Positions 1 through 8,674 of a DNA stretch of 62,707 nt are shown in pieces. Under the pieces are notes generated by a model. It worked only from the letters and a program-made list of their open reading frames with translations, was not told the origin of the DNA and made no database searches. The number at the start of each line of letters is the position of its first letter. Position 1 is the stretch's first letter. The DNA is from CAXBNV01 sp963977185 (lineage in GTDB: Bacteria > Pseudomonadota > Gammaproteobacteria > JAGOUU01): assembly GCA_963977185.1 (NCBI GenBank), contig CAXBNV010000007.1:1-62707 (forward strand), read 5' to 3'. Made by a program: the position numbers and the translations under genes.

Positions 1-3
1 ATT

Positions 4-44
4 TCCTTTTTTAAAGGAAATGGCAAACTTTAGTTTGCACAAAA
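4..44. repeat. Two tandem inverted repeats at window edge
   Basis: A near-perfect palindrome (arms ATTTCCTTT and AAAGGAAAT, about 1-21) is followed at once by a second one (arms GCAAAC and GTTTGC, loop TTTA, about 23-38). They lie downstream of the last ccm gene on the minus strand and could end that transcript, or belong to a dispersed repeat cut by the window edge. No gene is seen in bases 1-119. Confidence 0.4.
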
Positions 45-119
45 GGATTTTAATGGGGTGGCCCTGATTTGTTATTGATATAGTTAAAACTAAGCAAGTA
101 ACAAATTATGTTCTAATTA

Positions 120-656
120 TTAATTAACTTTAAAATTATTAATTTCCAATAATTTTTCTATTTTATTTCGATTTTCATTTTGCATTTTTTTTTGCAACAA
201 ACTTTCTAAAAAGATCAGATCTTTTTTTGTTAACTGATTATTTAGTATATATTTAACCCAATAATATTGGACAGAGTAATTAATATTATTTTTATCTAAT
301 TGATGAGCTTTTTCTAAAGCTTGAAAAGCATCATGTTCTTTATCTATTTTTAAATACATTTTACCTAATAAATACCAACCCTTAGCATCACTTGAATCCT
401 CGTTTACAACTTGCTCTAATCTTGAAATAATTGATAAAACCATTTTTTGACTATCTTGCATTTGATTTAATTTGTATATTTCTACAAACCCACCTGAATA
501 ATAATACATTAAGCTAGAACTTAAAATAATAAATAAAGCTATAACTATTCTTAAATATAATTTAATACTTGTAAGATTTTTAAATATATAAAAGTTAATA
601 AATAATAACAAAATTAATAATATAAATAATAAATAATAACTATTAACTAATAACAT
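120..656 (-). CDS. ccmI: Cytochrome c maturation protein CcmI (TPR type)
   Basis: Last gene of the leftward ccm operon. The 178-residue product has two N-terminal membrane helices (about 5-25 and 35-53) and then a soluble part with a tetratricopeptide repeat near residues 90-125 (WYLLGKMYLK, AFQALEKAHQLD). This matches CcmI, also called the C-terminal part of CcmH in fused forms, which holds apocytochrome c for heme attachment in the periplasm. It is much shorter than full-length CcmI, having few TPRs. It follows ccmH by 4 bases. The role rests on topology, TPR and operon position, since sequence conservation in this family is low. Confidence 0.8.
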   Translation of the reverse strand: MLLVNSYYLLFILLILLLFINFYIFKNLTSIKLYLRIVIALFIILSSSLMYYYSGGFVEIYKLNQMQDSQKMVLSIISRLEQVVNEDSSDAKGWYLLGKMYLKIDKEHDAFQALEKAHQLDKNNINYSVQYYWVKYILNNQLTKKDLIFLESLLQKKMQNENRNKIEKLLEINNFKVN

Positions 657-660
657 ATTC

Positions 661-1047
661 TTAATATAATTTTTTTAAATTTTTATAAAGTAAAACTAAT
701 AACATTAAAATAAGACCAATTGGCATAAACCATAAAATAAAAGTACCGCTATCTAAAGGTGGATTTAATAACACCTGATCACCATATCTTTCAGTAATAT
801 AATTAGTAATATCATTTTCTGATTTATTGTCTTTAATCTTATTAGCTATTAATAACTGTAAACTATTTGAGAAATCGGTATCAGAATCAACTATTGATTG
901 AGCCTTACAGACAACACACTTAATATTATAAATAATTTTATTGTACAAATTTAACTGGGCTTTGCTTTCAAAATCAATTGGCTGTATTCCAGCAAAAACA
1001 TTAATCTTAAATAAAAGTAGTAATATTAATAAAAATATTTTTTTCAT
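661..1047 (-). CDS. ccmH: Cytochrome c maturation thiol-disulfide protein CcmH
   Basis: 128 residues: a signal or anchor helix (1-19), a three-helix periplasmic domain and a C-terminal membrane helix (about 105-122). The family active site is present as KCVVCKAQS, with cysteines 44 and 47 (the usual form is LRCxVCQNQ). CcmH reduces the CxxCH cysteines of apocytochrome c together with CcmG and CcmF. The start overlaps the end of ccmG by 4 bases, typical of translational coupling in this operon. The length suits the short CcmH form that works with a separate CcmI, which is the next gene. Confidence 0.93.
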   Translation of the reverse strand: MKKIFLLILLLLFKINVFAGIQPIDFESKAQLNLYNKIIYNIKCVVCKAQSIVDSDTDFSNSLQLLIANKIKDNKSENDITNYITERYGDQVLLNPPLDSGTFILWFMPIGLILMLLVLLYKNLKKLY

Positions 1048-1577
1048 TTTAAACCCATCTTATCAATACTGCCTATAATATGCTCTAATATCTTGCCATT
1101 ATTATCTACAATAAAACTTTCTGGAACTCCTGAAACTCCAAATTCTAATGCTATAAATCCTTTAGAATCTATAAAATTAGCTTTATAAATTTCTTTTACA
1201 TTTGCATAAGCAACATTAGAGATATTGTCTTTATATAACACAGAAATAATATTTATATCTTTATTAGCTTTTGCATAAGATTTAAGATATTCATGTTCAG
1301 CCAAACAAGCTGAGCACCATGTTGCCCAAAAATGAACTACATTTATTTTATTATCTTTTATATAATCAAATAATTTTTCTTTTGGTTTATTATTTAAATT
1401 ATTATTACTATTATCAGTAATAATATCCACATCTATATTATTAACTACTCGTCCTTTAGTATGACTAGTACTTAATTTAGCTTCCATATCTGATTTATAA
1501 AATAAGGTATAACTAAAAAATATAAATAATATTATGATAAATAAACTAAAAAAAAATATGTGGGTTAATTTTTTCAT
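1044..1577 (-). CDS. ccmG: Thiol:disulfide interchange protein CcmG/DsbE
   Basis: Membrane-anchored periplasmic thioredoxin-like protein that keeps apocytochrome c and CcmH reduced. It has one N-terminal membrane helix, then a thioredoxin fold with FWATWCSACLAEH (redox cysteines 88 and 91 from this start) and a cis-proline region GVPESFIVDNNGK. I chose the ATG at 1577 because it overlaps the ccmF stop as ATGA and begins MKKLTHIFFF; the frame stays open to 1631, but that adds 18 unlike residues inside ccmF. The active site WCSAC differs from the common WCPTC or WCPPC. Confidence 0.93.
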   Translation of the reverse strand: MKKLTHIFFFSLFIIILFIFFSYTLFYKSDMEAKLSTSHTKGRVVNNIDVDIITDNSNNNLNNKPKEKLFDYIKDNKINVVHFWATWCSACLAEHEYLKSYAKANKDINIISVLYKDNISNVAYANVKEIYKANFIDSKGFIALEFGVSGVPESFIVDNNGKILEHIIGSIDKMGLK

Positions 1578-3454
1578 AATCTTATAAACCCAAGTAAAGC
1601 TGATAAAAATATTAAAACTCCACCAAGCCATAAAAATCTAATAAAAGGCATGATTTTTATTCTTAGTGTTATATAACTATTATTAGGCTCAGTTATAACA
1701 TCACCTAAAGCTAAATAAATATCTTTATCAAGGTTAGCTTTGAGAGCGACTTCAGTTAATAACATTTGACTATTTGGATAAAACCTTTTCTCTGGCAACA
1801 TGCTAAATTTCGTATTATCTTTTTTATTTAAAACATTAATAACTGCTATTTTAGATTTATAATTACTTTTAGATATTTTTTTAAGATCAATTAAACTAAA
1901 TTCATAATTTCCTAAATTAACTTTATCACCTAATTTTAGTTTCACATCTAGGCTATCTGTATACATACTGCTCATACTTATGCCTAATAACATCAAAGCA
2001 ACACCAAAATGAGCAATATAAAAACTAATATATCTTTTAAGAAAACTATAACTTTTATTATATAAATTTATAACTATATCAAAAAATAAATTAACAATAA
2101 TCCAGATAAAAATAAAGCATGCTAAAGCAATCGATATATAAAAAATCTCATAAATTTCATAAATTACTAAATTAATAAAACAAGCTATCAATAAGCTAAC
2201 TATAAATTTATATATAATTTGTCTAATTAATAATGATTTATTATTTAAAACTTTATTAAAATTAGGAGAAATACCTAATAAGAATAATAAAGGCATAAAA
2301 ATAGGTATCATTACTGTATTAAAATATCCAGGACCAACGGTTATTGAACTTATTTCAAAAACTTCTAAAACTAATGGGTATAAAGTACCTAATAAGACAA
2401 TACTTGCAGATAAAGTAAGTAATATCCCATTAATAACTAGTAAGATATCTTTAATATTTAATTTATTACCAGATTTTGTTTTAATATTTAATCTAAAAAA
2501 ATTAATATATCCTACAATGATAATAAAAAAAGTTACAGCTAATAAATACAAACCTCGCTTAGGATCACTTGCAAAAGAATGTACTGAATTTAACAACCCA
2601 GATCTTACTAGAAAAGTTCCAAAAACACTTAATGCAAAACTATATATAATTAATAAAAAACTAGATTTTAATAAAATATTTTTTCTTATATTAATTATTA
2701 AATTATGAGTTAAAGCTGTACCTAAAAACCAAGGCATAATAGATGCATTCTCAACTGGATCCCAATACCAAAAACCACCCCAACCTAATTCATAATAAGC
2801 CCAAAAGCTCCCAATAGTAATGCCTAAAGTTAAAAAGCCCCAAGAAATAATATTTATTTTCTGAATTAACTTTAAGTTTTTTACGAAATTTTTAAAATTT
2901 AAAGCAATACAAAACATTGCAGCATACCCAACATATCCTAGATATAATAATGGTGGATGAATAATAAAACCTGGATCTTGCAATAATGGATTTAAATCTA
3001 AACCATTTTCTGGAATATTCATGAAAATTCTAGCAAAGGGATTAGAAAACCAAATGATATATTGCAATAACACTAAATTTATTACTGCAAAACCATATGA
3101 ATTGTAGCAATATTGATTGTTATCTTTAGTACATGCAGTAATTACAAACCATATTTGTAATAATAATAACCATAATAAAATAGAGCCTTCATGCGCACCC
3201 CATAAAGCACAAAATTTATAGATATAATCTAAATTTACATTAGAATTTTTCGCTACATATAAAACAGAAAAATCACTTGATACAAATAAATAAACTAAAA
3301 CTAAAAAGCTTATACTAATTCCCAATGCTTGACCAATTGCTAATTTTTTAAATAATAGCTCATTAATATCTTTATTTACATAAGGCAAACTTACTTGTAA
3401 AAAAGCTAAAACACTAGAGATTATTAATAAAAACAGGCCTATTTCTGGAAGCAT
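1574..3454 (-). CDS. ccmF: Cytochrome c heme lyase subunit CcmF
   Basis: A 626-residue polytopic membrane protein of the usual CcmF length. It carries the tryptophan-rich WWD heme-handling segment (GWGGFWYWDPVENAS, about 224-238) and the conserved early stretch FCALWGAHEGSILLW. With CcmH and CcmI it forms the complex that attaches heme to CxxCH sites in the periplasm. Its start MLPEIGLFLLII matches family N-termini. It lies between ccmE (25-base gap) and ccmG (ATGA overlap). Confidence 0.97.
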   Translation of the reverse strand: MLPEIGLFLLIISSVLAFLQVSLPYVNKDINELLFKKLAIGQALGISISFLVLVYLFVSSDFSVLYVAKNSNVNLDYIYKFCALWGAHEGSILLWLLLLQIWFVITACTKDNNQYCYNSYGFAVINLVLLQYIIWFSNPFARIFMNIPENGLDLNPLLQDPGFIIHPPLLYLGYVGYAAMFCIALNFKNFVKNLKLIQKINIISWGFLTLGITIGSFWAYYELGWGGFWYWDPVENASIMPWFLGTALTHNLIINIRKNILLKSSFLLIIYSFALSVFGTFLVRSGLLNSVHSFASDPKRGLYLLAVTFFIIIVGYINFFRLNIKTKSGNKLNIKDILLVINGILLTLSASIVLLGTLYPLVLEVFEISSITVGPGYFNTVMIPIFMPLLFLLGISPNFNKVLNNKSLLIRQIIYKFIVSLLIACFINLVIYEIYEIFYISIALACFIFIWIIVNLFFDIVINLYNKSYSFLKRYISFYIAHFGVALMLLGISMSSMYTDSLDVKLKLGDKVNLGNYEFSLIDLKKISKSNYKSKIAVINVLNKKDNTKFSMLPEKRFYPNSQMLLTEVALKANLDKDIYLALGDVITEPNNSYITLRIKIMPFIRFLWLGGVLIFLSALLGFIRL

Positions 3455-3479
3455 AATAACTACAGCTTAATTTTTTAAT

Positions 3480-3911
3480 TTAAATATTTGCTAATTTTGG
3501 TGGTTTATAATTTTCATCATGTTTAGCTAAAAGTGTATGCGCGATAAAAACTTTAGTATTTTGCATTTTTCCTTCTGCAACGATTGCTTTTCCTTCTTTA
3601 AATAAATCAGGCAAAATACCAGTGTATAAAATTTTTATATTTTTTTTATTATCTGTAACCTGAAATTCATGGCTTAATTTATCAAATTTATCCATAGATA
3701 TTGAATTAGGCACAACTATACCACCTAATCTTATATTATATTTTAAACCATAATCACTATGTTTTAATTCTATGTCATTAATAATTTCTGAAGGAGTATA
3801 AAACAGATTTATATTTTGTTTTAAAGTATATAATAAAATACTAATTCCTATAGATATACTTATAAGAATACTAAATATTAGCATTAATCTTTTAGTTTGC
3901 AGTTTACTCAT
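3480..3911 (-). CDS. ccmE: Periplasmic heme chaperone CcmE
   Basis: 143 residues: an N-terminal membrane anchor (about 8-29) and an OB-fold domain with LGGIVVPNSI and VTDNKKNIKILYTGILPDLF. The C-terminus has AKHDENYKPP, where His131 is the expected covalent heme attachment residue and Tyr135 the partner tyrosine. CcmE carries heme from CcmC to CcmF. Its ATG overlaps the ccmD stop as ATGA. Confidence 0.97.
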   Translation of the reverse strand: MSKLQTKRLMLIFSILISISIGISILLYTLKQNINLFYTPSEIINDIELKHSDYGLKYNIRLGGIVVPNSISMDKFDKLSHEFQVTDNKKNIKILYTGILPDLFKEGKAIVAEGKMQNTKVFIAHTLLAKHDENYKPPKLANI

Positions 3912-4072
3912 GATTTTTTATCTATATTACTTTTTAAAATTTTAACTGCTTTTTTATGCAATATAATTGGCTTTAAAATGTTATAACTAATTAATATACT
4001 GGATATTATATAACAAGGCCAAACATAGATACCATATCCATGCATATTTATTATTTCTAAATATTTAATCAT
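3908..4072 (-). CDS. ccmD: Small heme exporter protein CcmD
   Basis: A 54-residue gene found by translating the gap between ccmC and ccmE. It starts MIKYLEIINMHGYGIYVW, has one hydrophobic helix (about 12-34) and a lysine-rich tail ending NIDKKS. The HGYGIYVW stretch fits the GxYxxYVW signature of CcmD. It overlaps ccmC upstream and ccmE downstream by 4 bases each (ATGA), so the reading frame is well fixed. CcmD assists release of holo-CcmE from the CcmABC complex. Confidence 0.92.
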   Translation of the reverse strand: MIKYLEIINMHGYGIYVWPCYIISSILISYNILKPIILHKKAVKILKSNIDKKS

Positions 4073-4830
4073 ACCAAATTCAACTTTATTAATTTCTTAT
4101 CTAAAATAATCTGTTTAGCTTTTAATAAAACAATAATAAAATATAACAACACAAAACTACATATCATTGCTAATAATGGATATGCCATAGAGCTTGCAAT
4201 TTTGATATTTGTTATATTGCTAATAGTTGATCCTTGGTGTAATGTAAACCACCAATCTACAGAAAAATGCACTATTGGAACATTAATAATGCCTAAAATA
4301 GCAATAAAAGCAGCTATTTTAGCAGCTGATTTTTCATTAGGAATACTTTGCCTTATCGCAATATACCCCCAGTATAAAAATAATAGAATTAACTCTGAAG
4401 TTAAGCGAGCATCCCAAATCCACCAGGTTCCCCACATGGGCTTACCCCAAATTGAGCCTGTCACTAAAGCAATAAAAGTAAATACAGCGCCTATACTCGC
4501 ACTTGCTTTAGCTAAAATATCAAATAACTTAATTCGCCAAATTAGATATATTCCAGAAAATATTGCTAGGTTAATATAAACAAATAAAGATAAAAACGCG
4601 GCTGGGACATGTACATAAATAATTCTAAATCCATCACCTTGAATTTCATCACTTGGAGCTATAAATAAACCAGCTATTAAGCCATAAATTATTAATGGTA
4701 TAACGATAATAGTTAAGATTTTTATAATAATATTACTAGTATTATAAAAATAATCTAATTTTAGATATTTTGCAGATGCACGAAATAACCTGCCTATCGT
4801 ATAATTTAATATTTTAGATTTAAACTTCAT
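4069..4830 (-). CDS. ccmC: Heme-transfer membrane protein CcmC
   Basis: A 253-residue protein with about six membrane helices and the WWD-type motif WGKPMWGTWWIWDARLTSE (about 128-146), which binds heme for loading onto CcmE. Conserved histidines flank the motif (IYVHVPAAF, IVHFSVDWWFTLHQG). It overlaps ccmB by 11 bases and ccmD by 4. Length is normal for the family. Confidence 0.97.
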   Translation of the reverse strand: MKFKSKILNYTIGRLFRASAKYLKLDYFYNTSNIIIKILTIIVIPLIIYGLIAGLFIAPSDEIQGDGFRIIYVHVPAAFLSLFVYINLAIFSGIYLIWRIKLFDILAKASASIGAVFTFIALVTGSIWGKPMWGTWWIWDARLTSELILLFLYWGYIAIRQSIPNEKSAAKIAAFIAILGIINVPIVHFSVDWWFTLHQGSTISNITNIKIASSMAYPLLAMICSFVLLYFIIVLLKAKQIILDKKLIKLNLV

Positions 4831-5485
4831 AACCCAACTTTAATGCATAATATATAGCAAAAGGAGCAATTGGTGCTAAAATAAACACCAAACTTAATAA
4901 TATCCCGATGCTACCTATATAATTTAAATCATGTGATGCGGCATACAATATGCTGCTTGCAAAGATTATAACAGGGATAAAAAGTGGAAGCAAGATAACT
5001 GAAGTCAATATATTTGATTTTTTAATATTTACTAAGACAGCCATTACTATAGCCCCTAATATAGTAAACAATAAATTCCCTAATAATAAACTTAAAGCTA
5101 AAATAAAAGCTAACTTGTAAGATAGGTTAAAAACTAGACCTACAAAAAAAGAAACTAAAACTTGTGGAATAACAGTTATTATATAATAGTAAACTAGTTT
5201 AGCACTAACATAAGATAAACCAACAGATTTATCTATTAAAAATAACTCTAATACTCCAGAATAATAATCATTACTATATAACTTATCTAAAGCTAATAAA
5301 TTAGCCAGAAAAGCTGATACCCATATTATTGCAGGTAAAAATAAAACTAGATTATTATTTTCTAAACCAAAGAAAAAAACAAAAATCAAAATACTAATTA
5401 AATAAAAACCTAATGGATTTACTAAATCTATAGCTTTTCTTGATATTGATATAAAATTATAATTCAAATGGGTAAAAAAATTCAT
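4820..5485 (-). CDS. ccmB: Heme exporter permease CcmB
   Basis: 221 residues with about six hydrophobic helices, the expected size for CcmB, the membrane subunit paired with the CcmA ATPase. The CcmAB pair uses ATP to release heme-loaded CcmE from CcmC. It follows ccmA by 12 bases and overlaps ccmC by 11. The call rests on topology, length and fixed operon place, plus family-like stretches such as YYSGVLELFL and PLFIPVIIFA. Confidence 0.95.
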   Translation of the reverse strand: MNFFTHLNYNFISISRKAIDLVNPLGFYLISILIFVFFFGLENNNLVLFLPAIIWVSAFLANLLALDKLYSNDYYSGVLELFLIDKSVGLSYVSAKLVYYYIITVIPQVLVSFFVGLVFNLSYKLAFILALSLLLGNLLFTILGAIVMAVLVNIKKSNILTSVILLPLFIPVIIFASSILYAASHDLNYIGSIGILLSLVFILAPIAPFAIYYALKLGYEV

Positions 5486-5497
5486 GTTTATACCGTT

Positions 5498-6145
5498 TTA
5501 TACAGTAGTAAAATTATCTAAATTAAGCTTATTGATTTTAATATTATTAATATAATTATTTTGATGTGAAGTAAATATTATTAAGCCTTTTTTATTCAAA
5601 TGCGTTTTAATCATATCCCAAATAATTTCTTGCGATTTAATATCTAAAGAAACAAACGGCTCATCTAAAATCCAAATCTTTTTATTAGATAAAAAAATAC
5701 GAGCCAAAGCGACTTTTCGCATCTGGCCTTGAGATAGCTTCCATGCAGGTGTATTTCTTTTATGAAAAACTTCTAATTTATTTAAAACTTCTTGCAATAA
5801 TAATGCAAAATTTGCTTTATTATTAATATTATCTTTATTAAATAATTTATAAAAATATTCTAAATTTTCTTGAACTGTCAAAGATTCATTTAAGTAATTC
5901 TTATGAGCTAAATAGCAAATATTAGAATAATAATCAGATTTTTCTGTTAATATATTCTTATTATTCCAAAAGATTGCCCCAGAAACCGGGTTTAGTAAAT
6001 TAACTAACGACTTAAGGAAACTAGTTTTTCCTATGCCATTTTTACCAACTATTTGCAAAACATGAGAATTCGCAACACTAAAGTTTATATTTTTTAAGAT
6101 GATTTTATTAGATATATCAATATCTAAGTCTTTAACTTCAAGCAT
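5498..6145 (-). CDS. ccmA: Cytochrome c biogenesis ATP-binding protein CcmA
   Basis: 215-residue ABC ATPase. Walker A is GKNGIGKTS (34-42), the signature is LSQGQMRKVALARI (about 137-150) and Walker B is IWILDEPF. It is the first gene of the nine-gene leftward operon ccmABCDEFGHI. Upstream lies an intergenic stretch of 181 bases holding a six-copy CTAAA repeat, which may sit in or near the operon promoter. Confidence 0.96.
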   Translation of the reverse strand: MLEVKDLDIDISNKIILKNINFSVANSHVLQIVGKNGIGKTSFLKSLVNLLNPVSGAIFWNNKNILTEKSDYYSNICYLAHKNYLNESLTVQENLEYFYKLFNKDNINNKANFALLLQEVLNKLEVFHKRNTPAWKLSQGQMRKVALARIFLSNKKIWILDEPFVSLDIKSQEIIWDMIKTHLNKKGLIIFTSHQNNYINNIKINKLNLDNFTTV

Positions 6146-6215
6146 TTATATATAGTGATTGTTATCTAAAATAGTATTTTATTTGAATTTAGTTATATTT
6201 ACAAATATAAATTAA

Positions 6216-6245
6216 CTAAACTAAACTAAACTAAACTAAACTAAA
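6216..6245. repeat. CTAAA pentanucleotide tandem repeat, six copies
   Basis: Six uninterrupted CTAAA units lie between ccmA (start 6145) and bufC (end 6327), 71-100 bases upstream of the ccmA start. No coding frame covers them. Such short repeats can gain or lose units by slippage, and at this distance a change would alter promoter spacing or the leader of the ccm transcript. That effect is inferred only. Confidence 0.9.
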
Positions 6246-6326
6246 TACTAACAAGGTTATTTTAAATTTGAGAAAAGAAAGATAACAATAATTTTTTATT
6301 TATGTTCTTTGACATAATCAATCGTC

Positions 6327-7106
6327 TTAAGATTCTACGCTAATAATTAACCCATCCATTACCCATGACTTTAAATAATTAGCAACTGTAAAACTGACTT
6401 TATCTTCATCCATATAGTCACATAAAATTTCGCAAATTGAACAAAAAGATTTTCCATTAACAGCATAATTTATAGCCACTGATTCAGGCAATGAAAGCAT
6501 TCTGTAATTCGTCTCCATATTTTGTCTCCATACAATACACGTCTGTATATGCTCTAACTTCTCAGGTTCAACAGGAATTGTGTTTTCATTAATTGATTTC
6601 CATAAATTAAGAGTATTCCATTTGAATTGTAATTTTTTTAATGAGCTGGTAAATTTAAAAGTAAGCTGGCCCCATTTTTCTGGAGATATGTGTCTAAGGC
6701 TATCTATTGTTATGCAATCATTGTCAGGAGCATCAAAAGTACTCATAAGATTCCATTCAAACTCTGCTATTTCTGATAAAAACTTAAGATCTGAATATGG
6801 TTTATTTTTTTTTAAAAACCTAGATAGATTTTGTCCAAACCAGCGAATTGATCTATTGTTTGACGGGTAAATATCAATGTAAGAATTAGCGCAATTATTA
6901 AATTCTTCATCTCCTAATAAAACTGATAATTTTTCATAATCATCAAATAGAACATCAATCAATCTATAACGATAAGCATTTGCATATATATCAATTCTAT
7001 CCTGTGCATTTACTTCATTAGTGCTAATAATATTATCTTGTATTCCATTTTCAAAATTTAAAATATAATTTTGGAATTCAGCTTGTATTTTAGCTAGATT
7101 ATTCAT
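6327..7106 (-). CDS. bufC: Bufferin operon partner protein BufC (DUF2063/HvfC type)
   Basis: 259 residues with the N-terminal domain once called DUF2063: LAKIQAEFQNYIL, then RIDIYANAYRYRLIDVLFDDYEKL (seen in pieces, about 36-60), and a C-terminal winged-helix-like part (SVAINYAVNGKSFCSICEIL). Proteins of this family partner MNIO (DUF692) enzymes and are thought to recognise or present the precursor peptide. Its ATG overlaps the bufB stop by 4 bases, so the two are translationally coupled. It is the last gene of bufABC. Confidence 0.88.
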   Translation of the reverse strand: MNNLAKIQAEFQNYILNFENGIQDNIISTNEVNAQDRIDIYANAYRYRLIDVLFDDYEKLSVLLGDEEFNNCANSYIDIYPSNNRSIRWFGQNLSRFLKKNKPYSDLKFLSEIAEFEWNLMSTFDAPDNDCITIDSLRHISPEKWGQLTFKFTSSLKKLQFKWNTLNLWKSINENTIPVEPEKLEHIQTCIVWRQNMETNYRMLSLPESVAINYAVNGKSFCSICEILCDYMDEDKVSFTVANYLKSWVMDGLIISVES

Positions 7107-7963
7107 GAAGCAGCAGCCTCACACAAAACAGAATTAGAGATTTTTTTTGCTTGAAGCAACTCAGCAAAAAGTTCTTCAAAAGCAGGAATATTATCATCTC
7201 TTTCAATCATAGTAGAAACTAAACCAAAATGTTTTATAGCATCTTTGTATAACGACCAAACTTGATCAATAACGGGATGATCATGCGTATCAATAATATA
7301 ATTACCATTATTAGCATGACCTGCTAAATGATGTTGATATACTCTATTTTTAGGAATATTATACAAATAATCATGAGGATCAAAATTATGGTTAAAAGCA
7401 CTAACGTAGACATTATTAATATCTAATAATATGAAACAATCAGCTTGATTTGCAATTTCTGTTAAAAACTCCCATTCCGTCATTTCTGATTGTTTATAGC
7501 TAACATAACTAGATACATTTTCTAATAGAATTTGTTGTCCTAAATAATCTTGAACTTGATTTATTTTAGATACAACATGCTTCACCGTATCTTGTGTATA
7601 TGGTAAAGGCATTAAATCATGTAAATTTTTACCATGAACACCAGTCCAACATAAATGATCTGACACCCATTTTGGTTGAACTTGTTGAATTAATTTTTTC
7701 AATTGTTTTAGGTAATTTTTATCTAAAGGATCTACACTACCTAAAGACATTGATACACCATGCATTACCACTGGATAATGACTTCTTATTTTATCTAGAT
7801 AATATAAAGGCTTACCACCTGGAACCATGTAATTTTCTGAAATTATTTCAAACCAATCTACAGGAGGGAGATTATTAAGAATATATTCATAGTGTTCTGT
7901 ACGTAATCCTAAGCCAAACCCAAGATAAGGCTTGTCTTTCGAGGTTACCTTTTTTTTTGTCAT
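7103..7963 (-). CDS. bufB: MNIO-family peptide-modifying iron enzyme BufB (DUF692)
   Basis: 286 residues with a TIM-barrel DUF692 pattern. The metal-ligand positions of the multinuclear non-heme iron oxidases are visible: MHGVSMSLG (His68), SDHLCW (His103), LLENVSSY (Glu149), LLDINNVYV (Asp181), HHLAGH (211-216) and DTHDHP (225-230). These enzymes oxidise cysteines of a partner peptide; in bufferins they form thiooxazole groups that bind copper. The substrate here is the bufA product encoded just upstream. A hairpin between bufA and bufB probably lowers enzyme expression relative to the peptide. Confidence 0.93.
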   Translation of the reverse strand: MTKKKVTSKDKPYLGFGLGLRTEHYEYILNNLPPVDWFEIISENYMVPGGKPLYYLDKIRSHYPVVMHGVSMSLGSVDPLDKNYLKQLKKLIQQVQPKWVSDHLCWTGVHGKNLHDLMPLPYTQDTVKHVVSKINQVQDYLGQQILLENVSSYVSYKQSEMTEWEFLTEIANQADCFILLDINNVYVSAFNHNFDPHDYLYNIPKNRVYQHHLAGHANNGNYIIDTHDHPVIDQVWSLYKDAIKHFGLVSTMIERDDNIPAFEELFAELLQAKKISNSVLCEAAAS

Positions 7964-7986
7964 AATTTATACACCATAAACTTTTA

Positions 7987-8019
7987 AAAGAAGGAGATTT
8001 TTATAAAATCTCCTTCTTT
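7987..8019 (-). terminator. Terminator-like hairpin between bufA and bufB
   Basis: Perfect 15-base arms (AAAGAAGGAGATTTT at 7987-8001 and its complement at 8005-8019) with a three-base loop, followed on the minus strand by a short U run. It is 17 bases after the bufA stop and 24 before the bufB start. This fits a partial terminator or stabilising hairpin that makes bufA mRNA more abundant than bufBC. Confidence 0.8.
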
Positions 8020-8036
8020 ATCATTGGACAAATTAC

Positions 8037-8297
8037 TTATTTACTTTTTACTTCTCCGCCCATCTGCTGGCAAGCTTTTTTAGAAACCATAACAAAACCT
8101 TTTCCTTTGCAAGAATTATGAGCTTTGCAAGAACTTTTAGAAGTTTTACAGCTACTTTTTCCTTTACATGCATTTACACCAAAGCACTTTGCATTGTGTT
8201 TTTCTGTGTTTGCAGATACAACTGATGGAGCCATAGTAAAAGCAAAAGCAGCAGCTGCTGCAAGCATAATACCTGATTTTTTAATTTTATTATTCAT
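8037..8297 (-). CDS. bufA: Bufferin precursor BufA (DUF2282-type cysteine-rich peptide)
   Basis: 86 residues with a clear signal peptide (AAAAAFAFTMAPSVVSA, cleavage near 29-30) and six cysteines at 38, 44, 50, 57, 63 and 76 in lysine-rich repeats of the type NACKGK, SSCKT, SSCKA, NSCKGKG. The pattern CFGVNACKG and the final KACQQMGG fit the BufA/DUF2282 family. After modification by BufB it should be exported and sequester copper or a similar thiophilic metal. The ribosome site AAGGA lies 9 bases before the ATG. First gene of bufABC. Confidence 0.93.
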   Translation of the reverse strand: MNNKIKKSGIMLAAAAAFAFTMAPSVVSANTEKHNAKCFGVNACKGKSSCKTSKSSCKAHNSCKGKGFVMVSKKACQQMGGEVKSK

Positions 8298-8674
8298 GAA
8301 TTTTTATCCTTGATTAAATTGTTTAAGATAATAATATACTAGTATTTTATATTATTAACTTCTTTAAATAAAAAACTAGTCTTACAAGAAGAATAGTTAT
8401 GACACACAACATTGTCAATATCAGGAAAAGCCCATCATGCACCTTAAAAAAGACATTGATTCTTTTTTGGAACCATCATTACTTTAACTGAAATATTTTT
8501 TGTTGCGATAATAAATAAGGTAGCTATAGATAAAAAATTATTAGTAATAAGTAAAATGTATTTGCTTCAAAACTCAAGAAATATTATTAGCAAGTAACAA
8601 CATGATTAATTAAAATATTATTTGTTCATTTAATATTGAAAGTAATGCAGCAGTAAAATAATCAACTGCTAAAA
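8298..8674. other. Gene-free region upstream of bufA
   Basis: 377 bases between the end of ubiX and the start of bufA, both on the minus strand. No convincing open frame is seen. It should contain the bufA promoter. A weak hairpin (AAAAAAG at 8446-8452 with CTTTTTT at 8462-8468) and an ACTAGT repeated near 8338 and 8385 were noted, but neither clearly matches a known site. Confidence 0.6.

Noticed and set aside
1578..1631. Longer N-terminus for CcmG
   Set aside because: It would overlap ccmF by 58 bases, has no ribosome site and adds residues unlike the family, while the ATG at 1577 forms the usual ATGA overlap.
2517..2708. Plus-strand ORF inside ccmF
   Set aside because: It lies wholly inside a well-supported gene on the other strand.
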